A DNA stretch of 64,000 bases, taken from positions 1 through 64,000 of the forward strand of contig CAYXMH010000006.1 of assembly GCA_964466115.1 (NCBI GenBank). Direction: 5' to 3'. Positions 52,916 to 59,972 of the stretch are shown here, in pieces. Under the pieces are notes generated by a model. It was given only the letters and a program-made list of their open reading frames with translations, did no database searches and was not told the DNA's origin. Every line of letters begins with the position of its first letter. Position 1 is the first letter of the stretch. Both the position numbers and the translations under genes were made by a program. The stretch is from Pseudolysobacter sp964466115 (GTDB lineage Bacteria; Pseudomonadota; Gammaproteobacteria; Xanthomonadales; Rhodanobacteraceae).

Positions 52916-53788
52916 ATCAAGGCGCGGCGCACCCGCCATCCAAGCGGAGCGATGGAACCGAACCCGCGCATTGGCATGAGCGATGTGAGCGATTATCCGT
53001 TTGGTTATGGCAATTACCTGCCGTTGCCACGTGCCAATCTCTATTTGGCGCATCACCGTGTTTATCATCCCAGCATCGGCCGGTTTATCAGCCAAGATCC
53101 GATCAAGGAGCACGGCGGACAAAACTTATACGCCTATACCTTCAACAATCCCAATAACCTCACCGATCCTTCGGGTTTGGTTGGTGAACAAGATACGGTA
53201 CACGCTTGGATGGATTACGATCAGCTCCCAGAGCCGGACACAGGCCCCGATTGTCTGTCGTATTTAGAGCAAATACTGCGAAATCAAGAAGCCTATGAGA
53301 TGATGCAGCGTGACACAAATGTTGCGAATAACCACGCACGTTGGCGAGAACTAGAAGAGTTGGGTGACGCCATGACAGATGCGGAATTTGAGGAATGGTC
53401 ACTCCGAGGCATGGAAATTGATCGTCTTTGGCAAGCCACCGGTACTCGTGCTGTACAAGGAATTAATAACTTCAATACTCGCGGCTGTTCTGAAAGATTG
53501 GGGGTTACTTTACCCGACAAAGCCACGGCGGCTGAGTTAAGGGAAATTTTAAATCGCCTTAAGCAGTTACCCCAACCGGAAAACACCGATCCTCAATTGC
53601 GGTTTGAGCCGAATGTCCCTGCCTTAGTGGGAATTGGGATAGGCGTTGTAGCTATCGGAAGCATCGTAATAACCAGAGGCCAAATTCTTAGGGCAGCGCT
53701 ACCTTTTCTGAGCGTACTTCCAGTTGCTGTTGGACTTAAGGGGATTTATGACAATTACGATCCCGGTCCCACAGGAGCGTTGTGGTAA
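48650..53788 (+). CDS. Secreted RHS/YD-repeat protein
   Basis: This 1712-residue product starts near ATG 48650 or 48656 after CGGAGAG and begins with a signal peptide (MLLERTKLFACLMLALMSVM to AMA). Many YD-type repeats follow (RMGYNDRRQVLWRKDARGN, YDVGGRVVTRQQ, YNREGKVLERRV, YDGMGNVSG). The RHS core ends HRVYHPSIGRFISQDP and then LTDPSGL, after which a tip of about 200 residues follows. The tip has no recognised toxin motif and contains a hydrophobic stretch (VPALVGIGIGVVAIGSIVI). RHS shells in other bacteria enclose a C-terminal toxin. No type VI secretion genes and no small immunity gene lie beside it. The core is strongly G-rich on the coding strand to about 52915, and then the bias stops. 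Confidence 0.9.
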   Translation: MRMLLERTKLFACLMLALMSVMGISEAMAGGGECQKGNVCIKQKSRHAVGYEFLGSQGGLGFSDNGLALEPVYGPGYETGVRLIEEEGRLKEGVTNFGEWQGTYAGYVTTAEGGEGSSDVERGLVRLYERSGGYQIHRLPAGMSCAFASAQACEYERHGVNGDVLLKVGEGELPLGWGLTRATRDKVRELLNARPLEERRRAYVRSLGDGEVEVYGQIRPVEGGYEAWLSGRVDVAGMALEVRYELGHGVMRLERLVGADGLTVRLYYGDTEPLAGEAFSDASLDEETRRAWREVLPMVGGALPWQRKLRVLPTSWVGPGGQRWRFDYEDALTGLRWRDLARVVRGAVTNANQGPEYVSQVLMGSGYMRLVSLVDAVGVESQIRYACGGGGLVSDTGALALRRGALTASGACLGDLETETGQVEDGTRPLYRRVSETEVGPYGVTRYSRIFQRDGSELKKGWVVENGIGQLQRFETVFSTPSAESQLWMSRYLTTQHPEVVGDKPSWVSGSYDAFWSLLRDRNRLITNELLYRNSFYWSAKAIQAMGLGGVEVRNPARRLDLDKAVWTHYLHDHTPGQDGVVLSSLVMATHAVEEGWVWMGYPNQQSENEYRASGTNRGYGSAEVKGVVGLSAQAVETEAGIETQTNYVEYNDQWKPVRIWDAQGRRTQINYLGNGLDVESVRIGGLERSGGGTEVLRMGYNDRRQVLWRKDARGNVTCHSYSEQAPYYRMSTSVPLQSMAVGLGGEAAECANPNRVTSRVSWSMSVYPEGSAEPVLVNEEVTAVDGMGRVSRVHLEQGYVQRQEVDGVTTTWEGMDAFGRPMDKRVDGELKAHYEYEALHVSAVSDGSGHWVLYGVDGIGRVQGMYRTDNPEGMRTTQGLTWVTYDASGGVATMAQEGELAPQVTMSYDVGGRVVTRQQQDGVVNRLSYQARSGRIGYVEDALGVRHEFTYNREGKVLERRVTDASGMVARRVTLGYGDGRGIDPYGRILSVTDNGRVSHYQYRSDDPSLLLSQDEAVFTDLGVEGTRVTTTVSGYDARGRLEGWRMSDTRMSGLEPYMSVSFGRYGRVKRIDTEVLSTEPEYEAVPNDRMGGLEPIDGTLPRPGGEYGRVKGLSYNLDGREGAEAYQVLRRYEGGAHARALKAKGYYLSGNSPYTLDGLGNPMPMDVSREFRYASTGQLKTVSGYWDDTVREYDYDRYGHLNRSQTYRSGVYQSGESYHYDGKGNRTGVYELDAAGMEGVLAKQEMGFGWSNRLSRYRERGLNDRVIECANQDQQGHDRMGRLAQDPTRCEKGEAIRYTWDAEGNLNRITYPGSANFSALSYAADGHLLRKVETGNGRVSEDLSYVWMGNELRQIRDTPTQRLLKSFNADGMRSYSYDGMGNVSGSVTTLFLRDQQGSVIGLANQNGQALDELIYDDWGNIKARRTRHPSGAMEPNPRIGMSDVSDYPFGYGNYLPLPRANLYLAHHRVYHPSIGRFISQDPIKEHGGQNLYAYTFNNPNNLTDPSGLVGEQDTVHAWMDYDQLPEPDTGPDCLSYLEQILRNQEAYEMMQRDTNVANNHARWRELEELGDAMTDAEFEEWSLRGMEIDRLWQATGTRAVQGINNFNTRGCSERLGVTLPDKATAAELREILNRLKQLPQPENTDPQLRFEPNVPALVGIGIGVVAIGSIVITRGQILRAALPFLSVLPVAVGLKGIYDNYDPGPTGALW

Positions 53789-53827
53789 ACCTTGCCAGCG
53801 TGTTTATTAAAAGGATATATCGTTGTC

Positions 53828-53849
53828 GGGGTACGCTAACGCGTACCCC
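53828..53849. terminator. Hairpin between convergent RHS and methyltransferase genes
   Basis: A perfect nine-base stem (GGGGTACGC with GCGTACCCC, loop TAAC) lies about 40 bases past the RHS stop codon, between two genes that end toward each other. It lacks a clear T-run, so it is a weak or rho-assisted terminator candidate. Confidence 0.5.
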
Positions 53850-53886
53850 GGTTACCCCTTTTCACTTTGGTTTGACATGAAATGCT

Positions 53887-54840
53887 TTACTGTTCCGTCT
53901 CCGGTGCTTTTCGGGTTTCGGTCGGATTAAAAATCGCGTCGCTGTGCGGTTTAACGAACTTTAAGGTCATGCGATCGGATTCGCCGATGGCGAGGTATTT
54001 GTCCTTGTCCTTATCGCCTTCGGTTAAGGTTGGAGGTAAGGTCCACACACCCCTCGGGTAATCCTTGGTGTCTTTCGGGTTTGCGTTGATTTCGCTTTTC
54101 CCTTCCAACACAAAACCGGCGTCGGTGGCGAGCTTGATGACATATTCTTCCGGGATGTAACCGGAATCTTTGATTTTTGCGATATCCGAGCCGGCAGCGG
54201 CGCGATGATCGGTAATGCCGAGTACGCCGCCTGGCTTTAACACTTTGAAGAACGCCTGGAACATCGCTTGATCGTCGTTCCACATCATAAAATTGTGCAC
54301 ATTGCGGAAGGTGACGACGGCGTCCGCGCTATTGTCGGCGCCAAGGTTTGGATTCTGGACCGCGAACGAGCGGACTTCGACATCGCCGTAGTGGGATGCG
54401 TCGCCGCTTAACTTGGCGCGATATTCCGCGTTGCCGTTTTCCAGGTAACTCTTGGCCCGGTCGTTATTCATCGTATTTGGATCGGCCAAGGCCGCAATCA
54501 GCTTGCCGTTGCCCTTGTACAACGGTGCCAAAATCTCGGTGTACCAGCCGCCGCCCGGCATGATTTCGATGACGGCCATGCCGGGTTTTAAGCCGAAGTG
54601 CGTTAACGTCTCTTTCGGATGCCGATAGCGATCGCGCGCTTTATTGGCGGCAGAGCGCCAGTCACCAGCAATGACGGCATCGAGTTTTTCCGCGAACAGT
54701 TGATCGGCACTTTTCGGCGGAATTGGGGTGGACGGTTGATCCGCTGCCGTCGCCCCGCTTTTGGAAGCGGGTGGCGTTTGCTCGGACTGGCACGCCGTTA
54801 ACGCCAATAACGCAATCATACAAGCTAGGGATTTTTTCAT
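53887..54840 (-). CDS. Lipoprotein with SAM methyltransferase-like domain
   Basis: The 317-residue protein starts at ATG 54840, with GAGGA about six bases upstream. It has a lipoprotein signal peptide (MKKSLACMIALLALTAC, lipobox cysteine after LTA). A Rossmann-type domain with MAVIEIMPGGGWYTEILAP and the downstream DAVVTFRNVHNFM and VLKPGGVLGITDHRA follows, as in the COG4798 group of predicted methyltransferases. A methyltransferase fold on an exported lipoprotein is unusual because SAM is cytoplasmic. Function is unknown. It lies 41 bases downstream of icd. Confidence 0.85.
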   Translation of the reverse strand: MKKSLACMIALLALTACQSEQTPPASKSGATAADQPSTPIPPKSADQLFAEKLDAVIAGDWRSAANKARDRYRHPKETLTHFGLKPGMAVIEIMPGGGWYTEILAPLYKGNGKLIAALADPNTMNNDRAKSYLENGNAEYRAKLSGDASHYGDVEVRSFAVQNPNLGADNSADAVVTFRNVHNFMMWNDDQAMFQAFFKVLKPGGVLGITDHRAAAGSDIAKIKDSGYIPEEYVIKLATDAGFVLEGKSEINANPKDTKDYPRGVWTLPPTLTEGDKDKDKYLAIGESDRMTLKFVKPHSDAIFNPTETRKAPETEQ

Positions 54841-54881
54841 ACTATCCTCGATAAGAAAGCCATTCGGGCAGCGCATTGTCA

Positions 54882-56180
54882 TTAAAATGCTTTGATCAAT
54901 TCATCGGCGAACTGCGAACACTTCACTTCTTTCGCGCCATCCATCAGGCGCGCGAAATCGTAAGTCACGGTTTTATTCGCGATCGCTTTGTCCATTGCCG
55001 TGATAATGGCGTCGGCCGCTTCGGTCCAGCCCATGTAACGCAACATCATTTCGCCCGATAAAATCACCGATCCAGGATTGACTTTATCCAAATTGGCATA
55101 TTTGGGTGCGGTGCCGTGGGTGGCCTCGAATACCGCATGTCCGGTGACATAATTGATATTGCCGCCCGGTGCGATGCCGATGCCGCCGACCTGGGCCGCC
55201 AACGCATCGGAAAGGTAATCGCCGTTCAAATTCAAGGTAGCGATGACATCGAATTCGTCCGGGCGCGTCAGCACTTGCTGCAGCGTGATATCGGCGATTG
55301 CGTCTTTGATCAAGATCCGGCCGGAAGCGAGTGCCGCTTTCTGCTCGGCGGCGGCTTCCGCCTCGCCTTTGGCTGCTTTGGTTCGCTCCCATTGATCCCA
55401 GGTGTAAACCTTAGAACCAAATTCGCGTTCGGCCAAGGCATAACCCCAATTACGGAAGGCGCCCTCGGTGAATTTCATAATATTACCCTTGTGCACAAGG
55501 GTAACGCTCTTGCGTTTATTGGCGATTGCGTATTCGATGGCGGAGCGGATCAGGCGCTCGGAACCGTCTTTGGAGACCGGCTTGATGCCGATGCCGGAAG
55601 TTTCCGGAAAACGGATTTTTCCATATTCCTTAGGAAACGATTCTTTGAACATCGTAAGGAATTTTTTGCAGGCGTCGGTGCCTTGCTCAAACTCGATGCC
55701 GGCGTAAATGTCCTCGCAATTTTCGCGGAAGATCACCATATCGACTTTGCTGGGGTCCTTCACCGGTGAGGGCACGCCTTTAAACCAACGCACCGGGCGC
55801 AGGCAAACGTACAAATCCAGCATTTGGCGCAAGGCCACGTTGAGCGATCGGATGCCGCCGCCAATCGGGGTGGTTAACGGCCCTTTAATCGAAATCAAAT
55901 AATCTCGGCACGCCTGCACGGTCGACTCCGGCAGCCAAGTGCCGAATTGAGTGTTGCTTTTCTCGCCGGCGTAAATTTCCAGCCAATGGATTTTGCGTTT
56001 GCCGCCGTAGGTCTTTGCCACCGCCGCGTCAAATACGCGCACCGATGCGCGCCAGATGTCCGCCCCGGTGCCATCGCCCTCGATAAACGGCACGATGGGG
56101 TTTTCAGGCACGGTGAGTTTGCCGTTTTGAATGGTGATTTTGGCGCCGCCAGCGGGCGGATTGAAAATGGGCTCGGCCAT
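54882..56180 (-). CDS. icd: NADP-dependent isocitrate dehydrogenase
   Basis: The 432-residue enzyme oxidises isocitrate to 2-oxoglutarate in the TCA cycle. It carries PIGGGIRSLNVALRQ, whose serine is the phosphorylation site used by AceK in E. coli, and ENCEDIYAGIE and NLNGDYLSDALAAQVGG. The NADP-selective Lys-Tyr pair is present in APKYANLDKVNPG, and Tyr and Arg in TYDFARLMDGA, so NADP use is expected. Length is close to the E. coli enzyme. Confidence 0.97.
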   Translation of the reverse strand: MAEPIFNPPAGGAKITIQNGKLTVPENPIVPFIEGDGTGADIWRASVRVFDAAVAKTYGGKRKIHWLEIYAGEKSNTQFGTWLPESTVQACRDYLISIKGPLTTPIGGGIRSLNVALRQMLDLYVCLRPVRWFKGVPSPVKDPSKVDMVIFRENCEDIYAGIEFEQGTDACKKFLTMFKESFPKEYGKIRFPETSGIGIKPVSKDGSERLIRSAIEYAIANKRKSVTLVHKGNIMKFTEGAFRNWGYALAEREFGSKVYTWDQWERTKAAKGEAEAAAEQKAALASGRILIKDAIADITLQQVLTRPDEFDVIATLNLNGDYLSDALAAQVGGIGIAPGGNINYVTGHAVFEATHGTAPKYANLDKVNPGSVILSGEMMLRYMGWTEAADAIITAMDKAIANKTVTYDFARLMDGAKEVKCSQFADELIKAF

Positions 56181-56264
56181 CGGGACTCTCCGGTGATAAG
56201 TCGTTAAGGTAAAACCGCTATTGTACCTGGCCTAGGAAAAGCCTGGTACTCACGGATATGCGAA

Positions 56265-56282
56265 AGGGGCTCATTTGCCCCT
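56265..56282 (-). terminator. Weak hairpin downstream of zapE
   Basis: A six-base stem (AGGGGC with GCCCCT, loop of six) lies directly after the zapE stop codon. The downstream bases on the minus strand contain only two Ts, so strength as a terminator is doubtful. Confidence 0.3.
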
Positions 56283-56285
56283 GCT

Positions 56286-57383
56286 TTAGGGTTTGTGCGG
56301 GCGCGCCAGATAGTGGGTGGATTGCATTTCGATCAGCCGGCTGAGGGTGCGGTCAAATTCAGTGCGTAAGCGCTCGGCTTGGTATAAATCGACGATCGGG
56401 ACGGCCGCGGATAGCACGACATTCACATTTCGGTCGTAAAATTCATCGATCAAGTTCACAAAGCGCCGCGCTTGATCTTCCAGCGTCGCAGTGAATTGTG
56501 GAACATGGGAAATGACCACCGAATGAAAGCTCTGCGCCAATTCAATGTAATCCGCCACCGCGCGCGGGCCGTCGCACAGCGCCGCGAAATCGAACCAGAT
56601 CACGCCATCGGCGCGGCATTTGACCGGTATCGCGCGGCCGTTGACGTTGATCTCGTGCTCTGAATGGCGCCGCCCCGGGGCAATGCGCTCGAAGCACGCG
56701 GCCAGCGCACGCTCGGCTGCGTCACCCCAAGGGTATTGATAAAGCGGCGCTTGAGTTAGCGCACGCAAGCGGTAATCTTGATCGGCCTGCAATGGCAGCA
56801 CGTGGCAATGTTGTTTAATCAACGCAATGGCCGGTAAAAACCGCGCGCGTTGCAGGCCATCGCGATAAAGCTGGTCGGGGGCGGTATTGGACGTCGTAAC
56901 CAAGGTGACGCCTTGTTCGAACAAATGCTGCAACAAACGCGAAAGTATCATCGCATCGCCAATGTCGCTGACGTAAAACTCGTCCAGACACAGCAGGCGC
57001 GCGTGTGCCGCAAATTGGGTGGCGACGTCTTTTAGCGGGTCTTCACGCCCCGTCCGTTTTTTTAACTCCGCATGCACGCGCCCCATAAAGCGATGGAAGT
57101 GCAGCCGCAGTTTTTTCTCAAGCGGAACGGCGTGAAAAAACAAATCCATAAGAAACGTCTTGCCGCGGCCGACGTCGCCCCAAAGATATAAACCGGCGAC
57201 CGCGGAACCGTTGGGTTTATGGGCCAGCAGTGCCGACCACCAATGGGCGGCGGGAGTCGCAGCCAATGCCTGGTGGATGCGATCGAGTTCGACCAAAACA
57301 CGGCGTTGCGCCACATCGTCTTGCCAACGTCCGGCGTTAACGCCTTGTTGGTAGTGGGTACTTGGGTTGCCCGCAATGGTCAT
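56286..57383 (-). CDS. zapE: Cell division ATPase ZapE (AFG1-like)
   Basis: The 365-residue AAA+ protein has Walker A WGDVGRGKTFLMD, Walker B LLCLDEFYVSD, sensor LVTTSNTAP and the conserved FHRFMGRVH and RRFVNLIDEFYDRNV blocks of the AFG1 family. ZapE associates with the division ring during constriction in E. coli. Length is normal. The hydrolase gene on its right is transcribed in the same direction and ends 22 bases before the zapE start. Confidence 0.95.
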   Translation of the reverse strand: MTIAGNPSTHYQQGVNAGRWQDDVAQRRVLVELDRIHQALAATPAAHWWSALLAHKPNGSAVAGLYLWGDVGRGKTFLMDLFFHAVPLEKKLRLHFHRFMGRVHAELKKRTGREDPLKDVATQFAAHARLLCLDEFYVSDIGDAMILSRLLQHLFEQGVTLVTTSNTAPDQLYRDGLQRARFLPAIALIKQHCHVLPLQADQDYRLRALTQAPLYQYPWGDAAERALAACFERIAPGRRHSEHEINVNGRAIPVKCRADGVIWFDFAALCDGPRAVADYIELAQSFHSVVISHVPQFTATLEDQARRFVNLIDEFYDRNVNVVLSAAVPIVDLYQAERLRTEFDRTLSRLIEMQSTHYLARPHKP

Positions 57384-57405
57384 TTGGCGCGATGCTCAAA
57401 TCATC

Positions 57406-58086
57406 TTAAGCGGTATTTGCCGCCGGCAGGTTGGCGCGCAACGCGTTTTTCAGTGCACCGCGCAAATCCATCAGGCGGCGATGAAAAAAATGACCGGTTT
57501 GCGGCATGCGCACTAAGTTGGGTGGTGGGGATAACGAATCCACCCAGGCGAACACTTTGCCCGAATCAACGATTTCATCATCCTCGCCTTGCACCACCAA
57601 CCACGGAATAGCGGGGACCCGGATTTGGTCGAAGTCCCAGCGACTGACCGGCGGGGCAATCATGATGAGCTGCGTCAATGGCAACAGCGCCGCTGCCCGT
57701 CCCGCCACGTAAGCACCGAATGAGAAGCCGGCCAGCCACAGGTCGGCTTGCGGACTCGATTGGCGAACCCATTGCGCAATGGCCAATAGATCATCGGTCT
57801 CGCCGTTGCCGTCGTCGTACTCGCCTTGCGAGGCCCCCACCCCGCGGAAATTAAACCGCACGGTTGCCAGCCCGAGCTCGCGCAAACTGCGCTCGATCAT
57901 GGTCACCACTTTATTGTTCATGCTGCCGCCGTGTAGCGGGTGCGGGTGACAAACGATGGCTACGGCGCTGTGTTCGGCTTCGGGAACATCAATTTGTACC
58001 TCAAGGACACCGGCAGGGCCGCATACCATCCCGGAGACGGCCGTGGCAGGGAAGGTGTCTGGCAACAACACATCGGACTTGGGCAT
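57406..58086 (-). CDS. Alpha/beta hydrolase, COG2945 type
   Basis: The 226-residue product is taken from ATG 58086, because a strong terminator lies upstream at 58133-58160 and the longer frame (start 58182) would cross it. Blocks CHPHPLHGGSMNNKV, FNFRGVGASQGEYDDG and LAGFSFGAYVA (nucleophile Ser) and TGHFFHRR (His) fit the family. The acid is likely in QGEDDEIVD. No signal peptide. Substrate is unknown. Confidence 0.88.
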   Translation of the reverse strand: MPKSDVLLPDTFPATAVSGMVCGPAGVLEVQIDVPEAEHSAVAIVCHPHPLHGGSMNNKVVTMIERSLRELGLATVRFNFRGVGASQGEYDDGNGETDDLLAIAQWVRQSSPQADLWLAGFSFGAYVAGRAAALLPLTQLIMIAPPVSRWDFDQIRVPAIPWLVVQGEDDEIVDSGKVFAWVDSLSPPPNLVRMPQTGHFFHRRLMDLRGALKNALRANLPAANTA

Positions 58087-58132
58087 CGGTTGCACCGTGG
58101 GACAATGTAAAGCTGGCGAATGATTCTTGGCG

Positions 58133-58160
58133 TAAAAAACAACGCCGCCCTGCGGCGGCG
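58133..58160 (-). terminator. Rho-independent terminator after the cytochrome c gene
   Basis: On the minus strand a seven-base stem (CGCCGCC with GGCGGCG, loop of four) is followed by TTGTTTTTT. It lies 30 bases after the cytochrome stop codon and separates it from the hydrolase gene. Confidence 0.85.
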
Positions 58161-58189
58161 TATGCGTGGGAAACCCCTGCAAATGGCGC

Positions 58190-58717
58190 TTATTTCACCT
58201 GCGCCACCATCCATTCAACGGTGGCTTTCACTTGCGCATCGGTCAATGCCAGATTACCGCCCCGTGCCGGCATGGATCCGGATTTGCCGGTGTATCCGGC
58301 AATAGCGTGTTGCAGCAAGGTATCCATTCCTTGGGCAACGCGTGGCGCCCACAGGGCTTTTTCAAGCTTAGGCGCACCGCCCGCCCCACTTAAATGGCAG
58401 GCTTGGCATAAATTGCCAAAAATCGTCTTACCGTCCAAGGTGCCACCATAAGCGACCTGTGCCGCCGCCGCTTTTTTTGCTGCCTCTTGCGCCGCAACGA
58501 TGGCGGCCCGGCCGGTATCTCCCGCATAAACGGCCCCCACCGGGGCAATTCGCGCTTCTAATTGCTGCGCTTGCTCCGGGTTGGTCGGTGGCGGGTGTTT
58601 GGCATAAAGAACCAATGCCAATCCAATCAAACCGACCGTAATCAGCATTAAAACACCGATCACCATCGAGAAATGTTTAAGGAACACCAGGTCGGTTTTG
58701 GTTACAGGATTAGTCAC
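58190..58717 (-). CDS. Membrane-anchored c-type cytochrome (c5 family)
   Basis: The 175-residue protein has an N-terminal membrane anchor (residues about 17-38), an Ala-rich linker, and a C-terminal class I cytochrome c domain with heme motif CQACH and an axial Met in SGSMPARGG. It should act on the periplasmic side as an electron carrier, perhaps to an oxidase. The start is preceded by GTGTCTTTG without a clear Shine-Dalgarno. Confidence 0.92.
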   Translation of the reverse strand: MTNPVTKTDLVFLKHFSMVIGVLMLITVGLIGLALVLYAKHPPPTNPEQAQQLEARIAPVGAVYAGDTGRAAIVAAQEAAKKAAAAQVAYGGTLDGKTIFGNLCQACHLSGAGGAPKLEKALWAPRVAQGMDTLLQHAIAGYTGKSGSMPARGGNLALTDAQVKATVEWMVAQVK

Positions 58718-58877
58718 AAAGACACCTTAAGGGTTGAATCTGGGTCATGCAATCGGATAAAGGCAGCCTGTAAGTATAGCGACCTTGGGACAGGTGCGGA
58801 AGCAGGGAAAACAGCGCCAAGACAATGGCGCAGTGGGGAGGTGTTGACGGCAAAAAATACCAAAGGTCTGGGCTTCA

Positions 58878-58903
58878 AGGAGGAAGTTGGCCAACTTCCT
58901 CCT
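58878..58903. repeat. 26-base perfect palindrome
   Basis: Two 13-base arms meet without a loop (left arm AGGAGGAAGTTGG, right arm its complement). It lies 40 bases after the DUF4142 stop codon in a gap of 225 bases. There is no T-run on either side, so it is not a typical terminator; it might stabilise an mRNA end or bind a protein. Confidence 0.7.
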
Positions 58904-58942
58904 GAGAAAAAGCGAAAGCCGCGCCAAACCACATCACTTTGG

Positions 58943-59461
58943 CTAGGAGTTCGGAACCAATCCCTGCGCCATTTCAAGGTGTTTCTTAAGAGCCGGCAAG
59001 GTGGTAGCGGCGAAATTCCGCAGGTCCGAATCTGCGGCAGAGTTTTTGGCGTGTTCGAACAGCGCAATCATATCGGCATGATCTTTGCGCATCGCCGCAA
59101 TGTACGCCACATCCAAATCTGCTCCGTGTTTTTGCTGCAATTGCGTCATCAGGTCGTGATGCATCGAATCCATCGCGATGGCCGTCGTAAAATGTTTTTT
59201 ATTCGCCAGATCAACCAGATCTTTATTGTTTAATCTATGGTCATCAATCATTTGCTTAGCGAATTCGCGCACCGCGGGCGTGGGGGATTCCTTCACCGCG
59301 ATTTTACTGAGCTCAACTTCTGCCAAACCACCCGCTCCCGCCTGTTGCACGAATGTGGCATCCGCTTCCGACGCGGATGCGGCCAGGCCCATACCCCCGG
59401 ATTGCGCCGCTGCCAATAAGGGGAATGCCGCGGCGAGTAAATAAAAACAGTTTTTTTTCAT
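58943..59461 (-). CDS. DUF4142 exported protein
   Basis: The 172-residue protein has a signal peptide (MKKNCFYLLAAAFPLLAAA) and the ferritin-like helical DUF4142 domain (DATFVQQAGAGGLAEVELSK, REFAKQMIDDH, AALKKHLEMAQ-like end). Family members are exported and often stress-related, without a defined activity. The upstream AGGAG lies close before the start. Confidence 0.9.
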   Translation of the reverse strand: MKKNCFYLLAAAFPLLAAAQSGGMGLAASASEADATFVQQAGAGGLAEVELSKIAVKESPTPAVREFAKQMIDDHRLNNKDLVDLANKKHFTTAIAMDSMHHDLMTQLQQKHGADLDVAYIAAMRKDHADMIALFEHAKNSAADSDLRNFAATTLPALKKHLEMAQGLVPNS

Positions 59462-59645
59462 GAGAATCTCCTAAACGGAATGAATTGCGCAGGAGAGCAC
59501 GCAAGCGTTATGCCAAGGCACATCAAGACGCCATTATCGGTTTGATGCGGTCATTGCAGGGCGACTTCGTGCAAATTTTAAAAAACGCGCACTCATCCAG
59601 CGCGAAATGCACGACGATAACGCCGCACTTTAAGGATGTTGAAGA

Positions 59646-59722
59646 TGGCGCGCTCGGCGGGATTCGAACCCACGACCCCTGCCTTCGGAGGGCAGTACTC
59701 TATCCAGCTGAGCTACGAGCGC
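59646..59722 (-). tRNA. tRNA-Arg (anticodon CCG)
   Basis: The 77-base cloverleaf includes acceptor stem GCGCTCG paired with CGAGCGC, D arm, an anticodon stem CTGCC/GGCAG with loop CTCCGAA (anticodon CCG, reading CGG), and a T arm containing GTTCGAATC. The 3' CCA is encoded. No neighbouring tRNA genes were found. Confidence 0.95.
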
Positions 59723-59972
59723 ATAATGAAGATTCTCGCACGGAACCCGCCTTGGCAGGACGTCCGTCGCGCTTGGGCCTCGCTCTCGCGCCGCGGATGG
59801 CGACCCTCGAGAACCGAAGCTACGAACACTTACCGCTAATTTTGGCACGGATTCGGGTTGCTGGCGACCGCGGCGGCGGTACGGGGGAGGCTATCCACGC
59901 CAAGCGCAGTCTTCCGCTCGCATTCTTGCGCAATCGGTTCTGCAATGCCTGCGCTACCGTTACACTTAGACG

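Noticed and set aside
58714..59067. 117-codon minus-strand frame between the cytochrome and DUF4142 genes
   Set aside because: It overlaps the DUF4142 gene in another frame and its composition (Arg/Pro/Ser-rich) is typical of chance frames.
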